From: Mycolicibacterium helvum
Lineage (GTDB): Bacteria; Actinomycetota; Actinomycetes; Mycobacteriales; Mycobacteriaceae
Reading direction: 5' to 3'
Assembly: GCF_010731895.1 (NCBI RefSeq)
Contig: NZ_AP022596.1
Location: 3,162,001 to 3,226,000 of the forward strand
Length of the DNA stretch: 64,000 nucleotides
The notes under the pieces were generated by a model that saw only the letters and a list, made by a program, of their open reading frames with translations, was not told where the DNA came from and ran no database searches. Made by a program: the position numbers and the translations under genes. Shown here in pieces: positions 1 to 8,814 of this stretch (position 1 is the first letter of the stretch; the number at the start of each line of letters is the position of its first letter).

Positions 1-990
1 GCCGTCGAACGGTTTTCCGCAGCTGCCCCACGCCAATCGCGGCATATCGGTGTCGGCGAGGTAACCGCAGTAGGGCCCGAAGGACTCTGTCATGCCGAAC
101 AGCTTCGCCCGCGCGCCGGGCACGGCGCGTTGATCGGCAGGCAGCAGCGCATCCAGACTGCCCGGCCGCAGCGCTGACAGGTCGGCGTGCACATCGGTGG
201 CCCGGCGGGCCAGTGTCTCGGCCTGGTCGGGCCAGCCGCGGAACAGCGTGACCTTCTCCCGCTCCAGCAACCTCAGGGTCGCTTCGGGTTCGGGGATCTC
301 CTCGGTTATCAGCGTTGCCCCCGCGATGAGCGCCGACAGGATGCCGCTGCCAAAACCGCCGACCCAGAAGAACGGCATCGGCAGATAGAGCCGGGTGTCG
401 GCGTCGATGCAGCGGGCCAGCAAGCCGGATCGCACGGCGCCCAACGCATTACCGTGCGAGTGGATCACCCCCTTCGGGGGTCCGCTGCTGCCGGAGGTGA
501 ACATGATGACCATGGGGTCGGCGGGGGTCACGGTGTCGGCGAGCTCGCCTATCGGCGACCGGCCGGTGCTTCCCGGCAGTGCATCGGCTCGCCATACATG
601 GTGCAGTGCAGGCAGTTTCGCGCGCTGTGGGGCTAGCTCATCCAGATAGCGGTGGCCGCGAAACTCGTCGACGGCGATCAGGTAGTGCACTGAGGCTGCC
701 TTGAGCTGGGCAACCAGCTCGCGCGCGGTCAGCAGTGTGCTCAGCGGAACCAGAACCGCGCCGACACGCGTCAGCGCTAGAGCCAGCTGTACCCATCGGA
801 CGTTGTTTCCCATGATCAGCCCGACTCGGCTGCCCTTGCTGATGCCCGCGTCGACCAGTGCGCCCGCCAGAGTGCCTGTCACAGTGTCGAGTTCGGTGTA
901 GGTCATCCGGCTTGCCGGGTCGATGACGAATGTCTTGTCGCCGTACCGGGCGGACTGGGCGCGGATCAGCGCGTCGATGGTGTCAGTCAT
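1..990 (-). CDS. Acyl-CoA synthetase (AMP-binding), C-terminal part beyond the window
   Basis: Class I adenylate-forming enzyme that would activate a carboxylic acid to its CoA thioester through an acyl-adenylate. The 330 codons present are open throughout. They include the phosphate-binding loop FTSGSSGPPKG at about residues 165-175 and the adenine-binding motif GMTESFGPYCG near residue 300. The C-terminal hinge and catalytic lysine lie left of the window. The ATG at 990-988 overlaps the stop of the upstream synthetase by eight bases, so it is the last visible gene of a six-gene leftward operon. It is a different paralogue from the next two ligases. Substrate unknown. Confidence 0.9.
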   Translation of the reverse strand, partial: MTDTIDALIRAQSARYGDKTFVIDPASRMTYTELDTVTGTLAGALVDAGISKGSRVGLIMGNNVRWVQLALALTRVGAVLVPLSTLLTARELVAQLKAASVHYLIAVDEFRGHRYLDELAPQRAKLPALHHVWRADALPGSTGRSPIGELADTVTPADPMVIMFTSGSSGPPKGVIHSHGNALGAVRSGLLARCIDADTRLYLPMPFFWVGGFGSGILSALIAGATLITEEIPEPEATLRLLEREKVTLFRGWPDQAETLARRATDVHADLSALRPGSLDALLPADQRAVPGARAKLFGMTESFGPYCGYLADTDMPRLAWGSCGKPFDG

Positions 991-2452
991 CGAACACCGC
1001 CGCGAGCCGGGGCAGGTCGACCTTGCCGCTGGAGGTCAGGGGCAGCTCGCCGGGCGAGAGTGTGGCGAACCGCCGCGGGATCTTGTACGACGACAGTTCG
1101 GTCCTGAGTCTGTCCCGCACCGCGTCTTCGTCGAACGTCTCGCTGTCGGCAACGAGCACCACCGCGGCGACGAGCTGCCCGCGCCCGGGATCGGGCAGCG
1201 GGAGCACGTGGGCGACCAGACCGCCGGTGACGTGTGCGATCGCCTTCTCCACCTCGGCAGGAAGGACATTGGCACCCGCGGTTTTGATCATGGATCCGCG
1301 CCGGCCGAGGAAGTAGAAGAACCCGTCGGCGTCGGTCCGGAAAAGATCACCGGTGTGAAACCAGCCGTCGGCGTCGAAGCACTCCTCGCGGCTGCGCTTG
1401 TAGTACTGCTGCATCACATAACGGCCCCGGATGTACAGTTCGCCATCAACGATCTGTGCGTCGAATCCGGGTGCGGGCTTGCCGAACGATCCGCGGCGGT
1501 GCTCGGGCTGGTCGGTATCGTCCCCGCTGAGCAGTAGGACGCTGCCGGCCTCGGTCATGCCCAGTATGTTGTGGCGCAGTTCCGGATCGCATGGGCGGGC
1601 ATCGGGCGCCATGATCGGGTAGAGATTGCCGCGCCGCATCGACGATAGATCGCGGCCTGCGAAGCTCTCGTGGCGGGCCAAATATGCGGCGCCGGCGGCG
1701 AATCCGTTAGTCATCGTCGGTTGTACCTCTTCCAGCAGGTCGAGGACCGCACCGGGTTCGCCGTTGGAACACACCAGTGTCGAGCCGGCGACCAAGGTCG
1801 CCAGCAGACCGAACGCCAGGCCGCCGATCCAGAAGAACGGTGAGTTGCAGAACAGCCGGTCTCCAGGGGTCAGGCCGCGAATCTCGTTGAGATTGCGCTG
1901 GTGATCGAGCAGCGACTCGTGGGTGTGCACGACCCCCTTGGGGGTGCCGGTGGATCCCGACGTATAGACGATCGTCAGCGGGTCGCAGCCGTCGACGTCG
2001 TCTTCGAGGGCGGCGGCCAGCTCCGGTGCGCACGCGTCGGCGATCTGGTGGCCGAACGCCACGTGGCGTAGCCACGGCGCCGTCACGCGCGACAGCCTCG
2101 TGGCATAGTCATGCCCGCGGAAGGACGGCGTGGCCAGCAGGATCTCGGTATCGCTGTGGACAAGTTGGTCGCGAAGCTCGGGCTCGGTGGAGAACGTGGA
2201 GAACGGCACCACGACTGCACCGATCCGCGCTGCGGCCAGCATCGCGATCACGAACGCGGCTCCGTTGGGGTAGAGCAGCCCGATGTGCGTGCCCTTTCCG
2301 GCGCTCAGCGCGATCAGCCCGCGCGCCAGCTCCGCCGAGTGCTGTTCGGCTTCGGCGTAGCTGAGCCGCTCGGCATCGCACACCAGCAGGGGATGATCGC
2401 CGCGCGCGGCAGCCTGCTCGCGCAGCAGCGCCCCGACGGTGTCAGCGTTCAC
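983..2452 (-). CDS. Acyl-CoA synthetase (class I adenylate-forming)
   Basis: A 489-residue AMP-binding enzyme expected to form an acyl-CoA. Visible landmarks are the loop YTSGSTGTPKG (163-173), the hinge region GDLFRTDADGFFYFLGRR (about 370-390) and the C-terminal catalytic-lysine motif SSGK near residue 478. It is slightly shorter than typical FadD proteins (500-560) but has all core motifs. Its start overlaps the end of the upstream ligase and its stop overlaps the start of the downstream one, so three ligases are probably translationally coupled. Adjacent crotonases suggest it activates an intermediate for beta-oxidation-like steps. Confidence 0.9.
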   Translation of the reverse strand: MNADTVGALLREQAAARGDHPLLVCDAERLSYAEAEQHSAELARGLIALSAGKGTHIGLLYPNGAAFVIAMLAAARIGAVVVPFSTFSTEPELRDQLVHSDTEILLATPSFRGHDYATRLSRVTAPWLRHVAFGHQIADACAPELAAALEDDVDGCDPLTIVYTSGSTGTPKGVVHTHESLLDHQRNLNEIRGLTPGDRLFCNSPFFWIGGLAFGLLATLVAGSTLVCSNGEPGAVLDLLEEVQPTMTNGFAAGAAYLARHESFAGRDLSSMRRGNLYPIMAPDARPCDPELRHNILGMTEAGSVLLLSGDDTDQPEHRRGSFGKPAPGFDAQIVDGELYIRGRYVMQQYYKRSREECFDADGWFHTGDLFRTDADGFFYFLGRRGSMIKTAGANVLPAEVEKAIAHVTGGLVAHVLPLPDPGRGQLVAAVVLVADSETFDEDAVRDRLRTELSSYKIPRRFATLSPGELPLTSSGKVDLPRLAAVFDD

Positions 2453-3899
2453 GGCCGGTGAAGTGTTGCCGGACCGCGGTCAGATCGGCTTTCCCGGACG
2501 CCGTCCGCGGAATCGACTCGACGACTGCGATCGTCGATGGAATCTCATACGGCGCCAGCCGGGTTCGCAGGTACGCGGTCAGCTCGATACCGCTGACCGA
2601 ACCGTCGTCGCTCAGTTCGACCATCGCGACCGGGGTGTCGCCCAGTCTCTCGTCGGGCCGGCCCACCACCGCGGCGCCCAGCACGGCGGGGTGGCTCTCC
2701 AACGCGGCCCGCACGTCGTCGGGCAGCACCTTGAATCCGCCGCGGATGATGGCCTGATCGGCTCGGCCGAGGATCCACAGGAAACCGTCGGCATCGATAC
2801 GCGCGAGATCGGTGGTTCGCACCCATGGTGCGCTAGCCCCGAGCTGGCCCGGCTTCACCTCCAGTAGACCCCGTTGATCGGGTTGCAGAGGGGTGCCGTC
2901 GTCGGACACCACCCGCAGTTGGGCGCCCAGGCTGGCCCGGCCGACGCTGCCCCGCTTGGACTGCCAGTACGCCCGATGGTCGGCCAGCGTCCAGCCGGCT
3001 ACGCCGCCGCCGAATTCCGTTGCTGCGTAGGAGGTCAGCACGGGGACGCCGAACTTGTCGGTGAATGCATCGGCGTCTTCGGCCGACAGCGGCGCGGTGC
3101 CCGAAGTGACCGCCCGCACCCCGGCGAGATCGTCGCGACCGAGGTCCGAATGCAGCACCATCCGCAGTGCTGCGGGCACCAGTGACACCGCCTTAGGGCG
3201 GTAGCGGCGCACCGCCTCGACCCATGAGGCGAGCTCGAAGCGCGGAAGAAGCACGAACGGCCTTGCCTGGCAGATACATTGCAGCACCCGGTAGAGCCCG
3301 CCGATGTGCACCAGCGGCGCGTTGACGATCGCCACACTGCCGGAGACCGTTGACGGCGCGGTGGCGGTCGCGAAGTCGGTCCCGATGACCGATACCGCCA
3401 GCATGTCATAGGTGAGGTCGACCCGTTTGGGCGGACCGGTGGTGCCGCTGGTCAGCATCCGTACCGCCACCGGGGTGGGCCCGGGGCGCCCTGGCATGCT
3501 GGGCCGGATCTGGACAGAGCTGTCTAGGTCGCCGATCGACACTACGGTGGTGGACTCGGCGGGCCGTGCCAGCAATGTGATGTCGTCTCCAGTTCCGATG
3601 ATGACTGGCAGGTTGAGTTCGGCAATGTCGGCCCGGATACGTTCGTCACCACGGGATGGGTTGATCACCACCACACATGCGCCGGCCGACAGCGCGCCCA
3701 GCACCGCCGCCACATGGGCGGGTGTGTTGCGCAACAGGATTCCCACCTGGGGGCCCGGTTGCACCGCGGCGGCGATCTGCCGGCTGAGTCCGCCGAGCCG
3801 TGCCCAGGTGAACCAGTGGCCGTCATATTCGATCGCCTTGGCCGCGGGGTCCAGGGCGAGGATTTCGTCGATCCGCCGGCTCAGTGCGTGGACGGACAC
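2442..3899 (-). CDS. AMP-dependent ligase of a divergent acyl-CoA synthetase subfamily
   Basis: A 485-residue class I adenylate-forming enzyme. The phosphate loop reads TSGTTGPPKR (about 150-159), with Arg where most synthetases have Gly after Lys. The hinge region is DLARIDADGFLWILGR, followed by RGGFKVLP, and the C-terminal lysine motif is TASGKAD. The same unusual PPKR loop and a similar layout occur in the ligase at 60661-62157, so the two are paralogues. It starts with GTG, and the T-A-G stop of the upstream crotonase shares one base with that start. Acid substrate unknown; an o-succinylbenzoate-CoA-ligase-like fold is possible. Confidence 0.85.
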   Translation of the reverse strand: MSVHALSRRIDEILALDPAAKAIEYDGHWFTWARLGGLSRQIAAAVQPGPQVGILLRNTPAHVAAVLGALSAGACVVVINPSRGDERIRADIAELNLPVIIGTGDDITLLARPAESTTVVSIGDLDSSVQIRPSMPGRPGPTPVAVRMLTSGTTGPPKRVDLTYDMLAVSVIGTDFATATAPSTVSGSVAIVNAPLVHIGGLYRVLQCICQARPFVLLPRFELASWVEAVRRYRPKAVSLVPAALRMVLHSDLGRDDLAGVRAVTSGTAPLSAEDADAFTDKFGVPVLTSYAATEFGGGVAGWTLADHRAYWQSKRGSVGRASLGAQLRVVSDDGTPLQPDQRGLLEVKPGQLGASAPWVRTTDLARIDADGFLWILGRADQAIIRGGFKVLPDDVRAALESHPAVLGAAVVGRPDERLGDTPVAMVELSDDGSVSGIELTAYLRTRLAPYEIPSTIAVVESIPRTASGKADLTAVRQHFTGRER

Positions 3900-4684
3900 T
3901 AGCGCACCTTCGGGGTGATCCGGGTCTTTTCCTGCTCGGCCAGCTCAGCCTGTCCCAAGGGATTGCCCAACCGGGTGTAGATCAGGTTCTGCTCCATGGC
4001 CGCCCGATACGGCTTGTCCAGTGACTCCCAGATCGCTTTGACCGTGCCCTGGGTGGCGGACGGCGGCTTGGCAGCAATGGTGGCGGCGATCTCGTGTGCC
4101 CGCGACCAGAGATCGTCGGGGGCCACGACCTCGGACACCAGCCCGATCCGCAGCGCGGTGTCGGCGCTGATGCGTTCGTCGTTGCCCATCAACGCGATCC
4201 GCAGCGCCTCCCCGAGGCCGATCCTGCGCATCAGCCCGATCGGCTCGAGCGCACAGACCAGGCCCGCACTGACATGAGAATCGAAGAACGTGGCATCCGA
4301 GCTGCAGATCACCACGTCGGACTCGTTGACGAAGTAGAACGCCCCGGCCGTGCACACACCGTGCACCGCACACACGACCGGCTTCCACATCTTCTGCCAC
4401 TTCGGGCTGAGCAGCTCACCGGGATCCTCGTGGTTCCATACATTCTGCGGCTGGCCGTACGGGGTCTTGATGTCCAGCCCGGCGCTGAACGCGCGGTCGC
4501 CGGCCGCACGCAGCACCACCGCGTTGATGGCGTTGTCGTTCTTGACTATCCGCCAGGCGGCCGCCACCTCCTCGCACATCGTGCGGTTGAACGCGTTGAG
4601 CTGATCGGGCCGGTTCAGGGTGATGGTCGCGACGTGGTCGGTCCGGTCGAAGTCGAGCAGGATGGTCTCGAACGCGGCGGTCAT
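3899..4684 (-). CDS. Enoyl-CoA hydratase/isomerase family protein (crotonase fold)
   Basis: A 261-residue crotonase. The N-terminal strand VATITLNRPDQLNAFN and the first oxyanion-hole element RAFSAGLDIK are clear. At the positions of the two catalytic glutamates of classical hydratases it has Phe (TAGAFYF) and His (FFDSHVSAG), so plain hydration of a 2-enoyl-CoA is doubtful. Isomerase, hydrolase or decarboxylase chemistry is equally possible. The start at 4684 makes an ATGA overlap with the upstream crotonase; in-frame ATGs six and twelve bases upstream are alternatives. Third gene of the leftward operon. Confidence 0.88.
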   Translation of the reverse strand: MTAAFETILLDFDRTDHVATITLNRPDQLNAFNRTMCEEVAAAWRIVKNDNAINAVVLRAAGDRAFSAGLDIKTPYGQPQNVWNHEDPGELLSPKWQKMWKPVVCAVHGVCTAGAFYFVNESDVVICSSDATFFDSHVSAGLVCALEPIGLMRRIGLGEALRIALMGNDERISADTALRIGLVSEVVAPDDLWSRAHEIAATIAAKPPSATQGTVKAIWESLDKPYRAAMEQNLIYTRLGNPLGQAELAEQEKTRITPKVR

Positions 4685-5493
4685 CGGCATTGCCATTCCG
4701 GGGCGCGCTTCTCGACGAAAGCCTTGGGCCCTTCCAGCGAGTCGACGGTGTGCAGGTTGCGCTCTCGGAACGCTTCGGCCAGCATCTCGGCCTCGTGCAT
4801 GGGGATCTCGCGGCCCTTGATGACGGCGAGCCGGGTTCCCCGAACGGCCAACGGCGCGTTGCGGTTCACGGTGTCGGCGATCTCGTGGGCGCGCTCGAGA
4901 AGCCGGTCGTGTTCGACGATCTCGGTGATCAACCCGAGTTCGTACGCGCGCTGCGCGTCCATCCGCTCGTGCTTGCCCATGATCGCCATCCGCAGTGCCA
5001 CGGTGCGAGGCAGCACCCGGGCCAGTCGCACCATCTCCCGGCCCGCCACCAGGCCGATCGACACGTGCGGGTCGAAGAATGTCGCCTTGTCGGAGGCGAT
5101 CACGATGTCGCCGGTGGTCACCCAGTCCAAACCTGCCCCGCAACAGATTCCGTTGATCGCCACGATCACGGGCTTGGCCATCCGGCGGAACGGTGGGGTG
5201 CCCTCCTGCGGTGCCTCCCACTGGTCGTAGCTGGACAGGTATGGCCGTTCGTTGATCACCTTGCCGTCTTCGGGGATCTCCTTGACGTCGGCGCCGGTGC
5301 AGAACGCCCGCCCGGTCGCGGTGACGATCAGCAGCCAGATGCTGTCGTCGTTCTCCGCATCGTCGTAGGCCGCGCGCAATTCGGTGATCATATGTGGGCT
5401 GAGCGCGTTGAGCGCTTCCGGCCGGTTCAAGGTGATCGTGGCCGTATGGCGCTGCACCTCGTAGCCGATGGTGTCGTACGAACGTGGCGACAT
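4681..5493 (-). CDS. Enoyl-CoA hydratase/isomerase family protein (crotonase fold)
   Basis: A crotonase of 270 residues from the ATG at 5493, which has a good ribosome site (GAGGAAACACAG). An ATG at 5514 that overlaps the previous stop is the alternative and adds seven residues. Motifs: TATITLNRPEALNALS, then GRAFCTGADVKE, the first oxyanion hole. The canonical catalytic glutamates are replaced by Asp (GAGLDW) and His (FFDPHVSIG). The protein closely resembles its downstream neighbour, so the two probably arose by tandem duplication and may act on successive or related CoA esters. Confidence 0.88.
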   Translation of the reverse strand: MSPRSYDTIGYEVQRHTATITLNRPEALNALSPHMITELRAAYDDAENDDSIWLLIVTATGRAFCTGADVKEIPEDGKVINERPYLSSYDQWEAPQEGTPPFRRMAKPVIVAINGICCGAGLDWVTTGDIVIASDKATFFDPHVSIGLVAGREMVRLARVLPRTVALRMAIMGKHERMDAQRAYELGLITEIVEHDRLLERAHEIADTVNRNAPLAVRGTRLAVIKGREIPMHEAEMLAEAFRERNLHTVDSLEGPKAFVEKRAPEWQCR

Positions 5494-5510
5494 CTGTGTT
5501 TCCTCATCTC

Positions 5511-6323
5511 TCATCGCCCGGTGAAGTCGGGGTTGCGTCGTTCGCGGAAAGCCGCCAGTCCTTCTTTGAAATCATCAGCGCGACAGGATAGTTCGAGGTT
5601 GAACAGTTCCTGTGTCATGGCCTGGCTCAGAGTGGCGTACTGGCTGTAGTGGACGGCTTGTTTGGCCAGGCCGATCGCTACGGTCGGGCCTGATGCCAGC
5701 CGGTCCAGCAGGGCCGTGACGGTGCTGTCCAGATCGGCGTCGTCGACGCTGCGGTGGATCAGGCCCCACTGCGCTGCAGTCGCGCCGTCGACTTTCTCGC
5801 CGAGAAGCAGGATGTTCTTGGCGCGGGCCATCCCCACCAGTCGGGGCAGCAGCCACGTCGAGCCGGAGTCCGGGGTGAAACCGCGGTCCAGGAACGGCTC
5901 CCAGAACACCGCATCGGATGCGGCGACGGTGAAGTCCGCTGCCAGCGCCAGATTGCAGCCCATTCCGGCGGCCCAGCCGCGCACTGTGCACACCACCGGT
6001 AGGTGCAGGGTGTGCACCAGCTCGATCACCCGGTGCGCGGTGTGCGGAATCCGGCGCACCAGGTCACCGGTGCGGGGCCGCTGGCCGCCGCTGTTGGTGC
6101 CGACCCAGTCCACGCCGGCACAGAAGTCCGAAGCCGCTCCGCTCACGTGGACCGCGCGCAGACCGTCGTCACTCGCCGCGCTCACCAGAACGCCGACCAG
6201 AGTGTCGATCATGCTGTGGCTGAGGGCGTTACGCCGATCGGGGCGGTTGAGCACGATGTGCAGTACGGCGCCATCCCGTGATGTCGTTACAAGACCATCG
6301 ACCGACTGAGCCTCGTCACCCAC
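5511..6323 (-). CDS. Enoyl-CoA hydratase/isomerase family protein (crotonase fold), first gene of leftward operon
   Basis: A 270-residue crotonase with LHIVLNRPDRRNALSH near the N-terminus and the oxyanion-hole segment SDFCAGVDW. The first classical catalytic Glu position is Asn (GCNLA) and the second is non-acidic (FWEPFLDRG). The open frame continues far upstream, but that part is non-coding promoter and antisense to the next gene. The GTG at 6323 is chosen because homology-like sequence begins right after it. It heads an operon of three crotonases and three acyl-CoA ligases joined by overlaps of a few bases. An operator and a second palindrome lie just upstream. Confidence 0.88.
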   Translation of the reverse strand: MGDEAQSVDGLVTTSRDGAVLHIVLNRPDRRNALSHSMIDTLVGVLVSAASDDGLRAVHVSGAASDFCAGVDWVGTNSGGQRPRTGDLVRRIPHTAHRVIELVHTLHLPVVCTVRGWAAGMGCNLALAADFTVAASDAVFWEPFLDRGFTPDSGSTWLLPRLVGMARAKNILLLGEKVDGATAAQWGLIHRSVDDADLDSTVTALLDRLASGPTVAIGLAKQAVHYSQYATLSQAMTQELFNLELSCRADDFKEGLAAFRERRNPDFTGR

Positions 6324-6347
6324 CGAAGAATCCGCCCTTCGCGACTT

Positions 6348-6366
6348 TACGGAAAGCCATACAGTA
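6348..6366. promoter_or_regulatory. Candidate TetR-type operator (cluster motif, copy 1)
   Basis: TACGGAAA-GCC-ATACAGTA matches the 8-3-8 consensus TACTGTAA-N3-TTACAGTA at 13 of 16 arm positions. It lies between the divergent crotonase operon (start 6323) and the thioesterase (start 6413). Six further copies occur in promoter regions of the same cluster. Confidence 0.5.
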
Positions 6367-6371
6367 GTGCT

Positions 6372-6385
6372 ATCTTGTACAAGAT
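6372..6385. promoter_or_regulatory. Perfect 14-bp palindrome, candidate GntR-type operator
   Basis: ATCTTGTACAAGAT is fully self-complementary. After one mismatch, two further G-C pairs extend each side. The central TTGTACAA fits the GT...AC core typical of GntR-family sites, and a GntR/FCD gene (7060-7839) is in the operon that starts 28 bases downstream. Autoregulation is inferred. Confidence 0.5.
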
Positions 6386-6412
6386 GGCAAGGATAGCCTG
6401 ACGAGGGGACAC

Positions 6413-7063
6413 ATGGGCGACGGCAAGGACCGGCGGTTCGGTGAACTGCCACTTGCGCAGACGGTCGAGGCCGCGGCAGCCATGCGCCGATTAACCGGCA
6501 TGCTGCTGTCACTGGAGCAGCGCAGCGCAGTTGTCGACACCATGCTCGCGCAGTTCGCTGACTGGGAACGCCAGCTCGAGCCCGCGCTGCCCACTGATTC
6601 CAGGCCGCGGATGGCCACGGACGATGAATCAAAACGGATCTACCTTCAACGGGCGTTCGATATCGGCACCTACAACCCGTGTTTTCCGGAGTACCACTTC
6701 GACGCGATCGACGCCGAATCCGCCTGGGGCCGAGTCGGTTTCCCGGTGGTGTACGAAGGCCCGCCCGGGCTGGTGCACGGTGGTTTCATCGGCGTGTTCT
6801 TCGACTGCGTGATCCAGCATCACAGCTGCGCGGTCGGCCGGGCCGGCAAGACCCGGTCCCTGACGGTGAGCTATCGCAGGCCGACTCCGTTGGATACCGA
6901 GTTGGGCTTCGACATCGCCCGCACCGAGGGAGATGGTGGAGTCACCGCCATCGCCCGCCTCACGCTCGGCGACACGGTGCTCTGCATCGGTGAGGCGGAC
7001 ACCGTCGCGATGCCCGCGGATCAGCTGGCGGCGAGCCGGTTCGGCCGGCGCAGGACCGGTTGA
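6413..7063 (+). CDS. Hotdog-fold thioesterase-like protein (PaaI family)
   Basis: A 216-residue protein whose C-terminal half carries the hotdog-thioesterase signature GLVHGGFIGVFFDCVIQHHS (about 123-142), followed by the typical strand LTVSYRRPTPLDTEL. It would hydrolyse an acyl-CoA, releasing a free acid or recycling CoA. The first 60 residues form a helical extension not needed for the fold. It starts with ATG after GACGAGGGGACAC and overlaps the GntR gene by four bases (TTGA), so enzyme and regulator are co-transcribed. It could also be a non-catalytic hotdog protein. Confidence 0.8.
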   Translation: MGDGKDRRFGELPLAQTVEAAAAMRRLTGMLLSLEQRSAVVDTMLAQFADWERQLEPALPTDSRPRMATDDESKRIYLQRAFDIGTYNPCFPEYHFDAIDAESAWGRVGFPVVYEGPPGLVHGGFIGVFFDCVIQHHSCAVGRAGKTRSLTVSYRRPTPLDTELGFDIARTEGDGGVTAIARLTLGDTVLCIGEADTVAMPADQLAASRFGRRRTG

Positions 7064-7839
7064 CGGTGGCCGCCGCCCCGCGCTTCCGCCAACCCCGCGT
7101 CGCCGAGATCGTCGCCTCCCGCCTGCGCGACGACATCCTGTCCGGACGGCTGCGCGAAGGAGACGTTCTGCCATCGCAGGAGAGTCTCTTCACCCAGTTC
7201 GGCGTCAGTCCGCCCGCGCTGCGGGAAGCGATCCACATCCTCGAGATCGACGGTCTGGTGTCGGTGCGCCGCGGCAATATGGGCGGTGCCGTCGTGCATC
7301 GTCCGTCCACCGATCGCACCGCGCACACGATCAGTATGGTGTTGCAATCGCGGTCCTCGACCCCGGCTGACGTCAGTGGGGCGTTGATGCACCTCGAACC
7401 GATCTGCGCCGGTATGTGCGCCGCGCGGGAGGACCGCCTGGGCGCGGTCGTGCCGTACCTGCAGGCCGAAATCGACCGTCAGGAGGAGCAATTCGAGGAC
7501 ACCTCGCACTATGTCCCGAATGCCCGGCGCTTCCACGAGGCACTGGTCGCGCGGTGCGGTAACGAGCCGATGATCCTGCTGATCGGTTCGCTCGAGCTGA
7601 TCTGGTCGGTTCACGAATCCTCGGTGTGGAGTGACGAGCCCGACCCAATGCGGCACAAGACCATGCGGGCGGCTCTGCGCGACCACCACAAGATGCTCGA
7701 TGCGATCCGGGCGGGCAACGCCGACCGCGCGGTACGGCTGGCCCAGGACCACCTGGCCGCCGCGCGACGCAACACCTTGGCCTTCGGCCGGGGCAAAACC
7801 ATTGAGGCCAAGCTCATTGCGAACGCGGACCCCAGGTGA
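7060..7839 (+). CDS. GntR family transcriptional regulator, FadR/FCD subgroup
   Basis: A 259-residue regulator. The N-terminal winged helix (about residues 12-75) contains VLPSQESLFTQFGVSPPALR, the GntR recognition region, and GLVSVRRGNMGGAVV, the wing. The rest is an all-helical FCD ligand domain, which in this family usually senses an organic acid or acyl-CoA. The start is TTG at 7060, overlapping the preceding stop; a GTG six bases later is an alternative. Its likely site is the 14-bp palindrome at 6372-6385. It lies between a thioesterase and a crotonase gene. Confidence 0.9.
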   Translation: MTVAAAPRFRQPRVAEIVASRLRDDILSGRLREGDVLPSQESLFTQFGVSPPALREAIHILEIDGLVSVRRGNMGGAVVHRPSTDRTAHTISMVLQSRSSTPADVSGALMHLEPICAGMCAAREDRLGAVVPYLQAEIDRQEEQFEDTSHYVPNARRFHEALVARCGNEPMILLIGSLELIWSVHESSVWSDEPDPMRHKTMRAALRDHHKMLDAIRAGNADRAVRLAQDHLAAARRNTLAFGRGKTIEAKLIANADPR

Positions 7840-7848
7840 GGAAGCGAC

Positions 7849-8721
7849 ATGCCAGACGATGATCGGGTGCTGTTCGAGGTGGACCGCGACAAGCGGATCG
7901 CCACCATCACACTGAACAACCCCACCCAGCGCAATTCCTACGACGCGGCCATGCGCGAGACCGTCGCGCGGCACCTCGACGTCGTGGCCGAGGACGACGA
8001 CATCACCGTTGTGGTGTTACGCGGCGCTGAAGGGGTCTTCTCCTCCGGCGCGAACATGAACAACGCCTACGGCTGGTACGGCGATGGGGCCGAGGACGAG
8101 GAGAAGAGGAGCCGGCCCAGTCAGCGGCGCCGACTTACGGTAGACCGCAAGTCATTCGGCTTCTACCACAACCTGATGGGCTTCCCGAAGGTCACGGTCG
8201 GCGAGATCAACGGCTACGCGCTCGGCGGCGGATTCGAGATGGCGCTGATGACCGACATCTCGGTCATCAGCCGCGACACCAAGATCGGGATGCCGGCCAC
8301 CCGGTTCCTCGGGCCGGCGCTGGGCAGCCTGCACATGTTCTTCCATCGGCTCGGCCCGGTGCTGGCTCGGCGGCTGCTGCTGACCGGTGACATCATCACC
8401 GCGGGCGATGTGGAGCATCTTGGCGTCTTCACCGACACCTGCGACGCCGGCTCGGTGAGCGCGCGGGCCCGGTACTGGGCCGAGAAGGCGGCCAAGATGC
8501 CGGCCGACGGCGTCGTCATCGCCAAGGAGGCCTTCCGCCTCGTCGAGCAGAGCCAGGCCTACCAAGGTGAAGAGGTGGCCAGCTATCTGTTCCACGCGTA
8601 CGGCACCAACTTGCAGTTCGCGCCGGGGGAGTTCAACTTCGTCAAAACCCGGGCTCAGGTCGGAACCAAGGAGGCGTTCCGCCTGCGTGACGAGCATTTC
8701 CACGTGCCCGAACCGAACTGA
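7849..8721 (+). CDS. Enoyl-CoA hydratase/isomerase family protein (crotonase fold)
   Basis: A 290-residue crotonase, longer than usual because of an insert (DGAEDEEKRSRPSQRRR, about residues 82-98) between the first oxyanion-hole element (GVFSSGANMNN) and the next helix. It keeps the first catalytic Glu (GGGFEMA), but the second is replaced (IGMPATRFLG). A ribosome site GAGGAAGCGAC precedes the ATG. It follows the GntR gene by ten bases in the same operon. It is the only intact stand-alone crotonase in the cluster with one canonical catalytic glutamate. Confidence 0.88.
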   Translation: MPDDDRVLFEVDRDKRIATITLNNPTQRNSYDAAMRETVARHLDVVAEDDDITVVVLRGAEGVFSSGANMNNAYGWYGDGAEDEEKRSRPSQRRRLTVDRKSFGFYHNLMGFPKVTVGEINGYALGGGFEMALMTDISVISRDTKIGMPATRFLGPALGSLHMFFHRLGPVLARRLLLTGDIITAGDVEHLGVFTDTCDAGSVSARARYWAEKAAKMPADGVVIAKEAFRLVEQSQAYQGEEVASYLFHAYGTNLQFAPGEFNFVKTRAQVGTKEAFRLRDEHFHVPEPN

Positions 8722-8814
8722 TCGACCTCCGGTGGTCGCCGATACAATATCTGCTACTTTTGTAAAGTCGTCACAGAGTGACGCCGTAGAGCTACCGATT
8801 CCGAGGTGGAGAAT
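8722..8814 (+). promoter_or_regulatory. Possible internal promoter before the thiolase gene
   Basis: This 93-base gap is AT-richer than its surroundings. It contains TACAAT at 8743-8748 as a possible -10 element and the inverted repeat ACTTT-TGT-AAAGT just after. No copy of the cluster operator is present. Confidence 0.3.

Noticed and set aside
4094-5230. Long forward frame (378 codons) opposite the crotonase genes
   Set aside because: It is the GC-rich antisense shadow of two clear crotonases and shows no domain-like sequence.
8742-8763. Possible eighth copy of the cluster operator before the thiolase gene
   Set aside because: The right half matches partly (ATACAATA), but the expected left half does not match and the nearby ACTTT repeat has different spacing.
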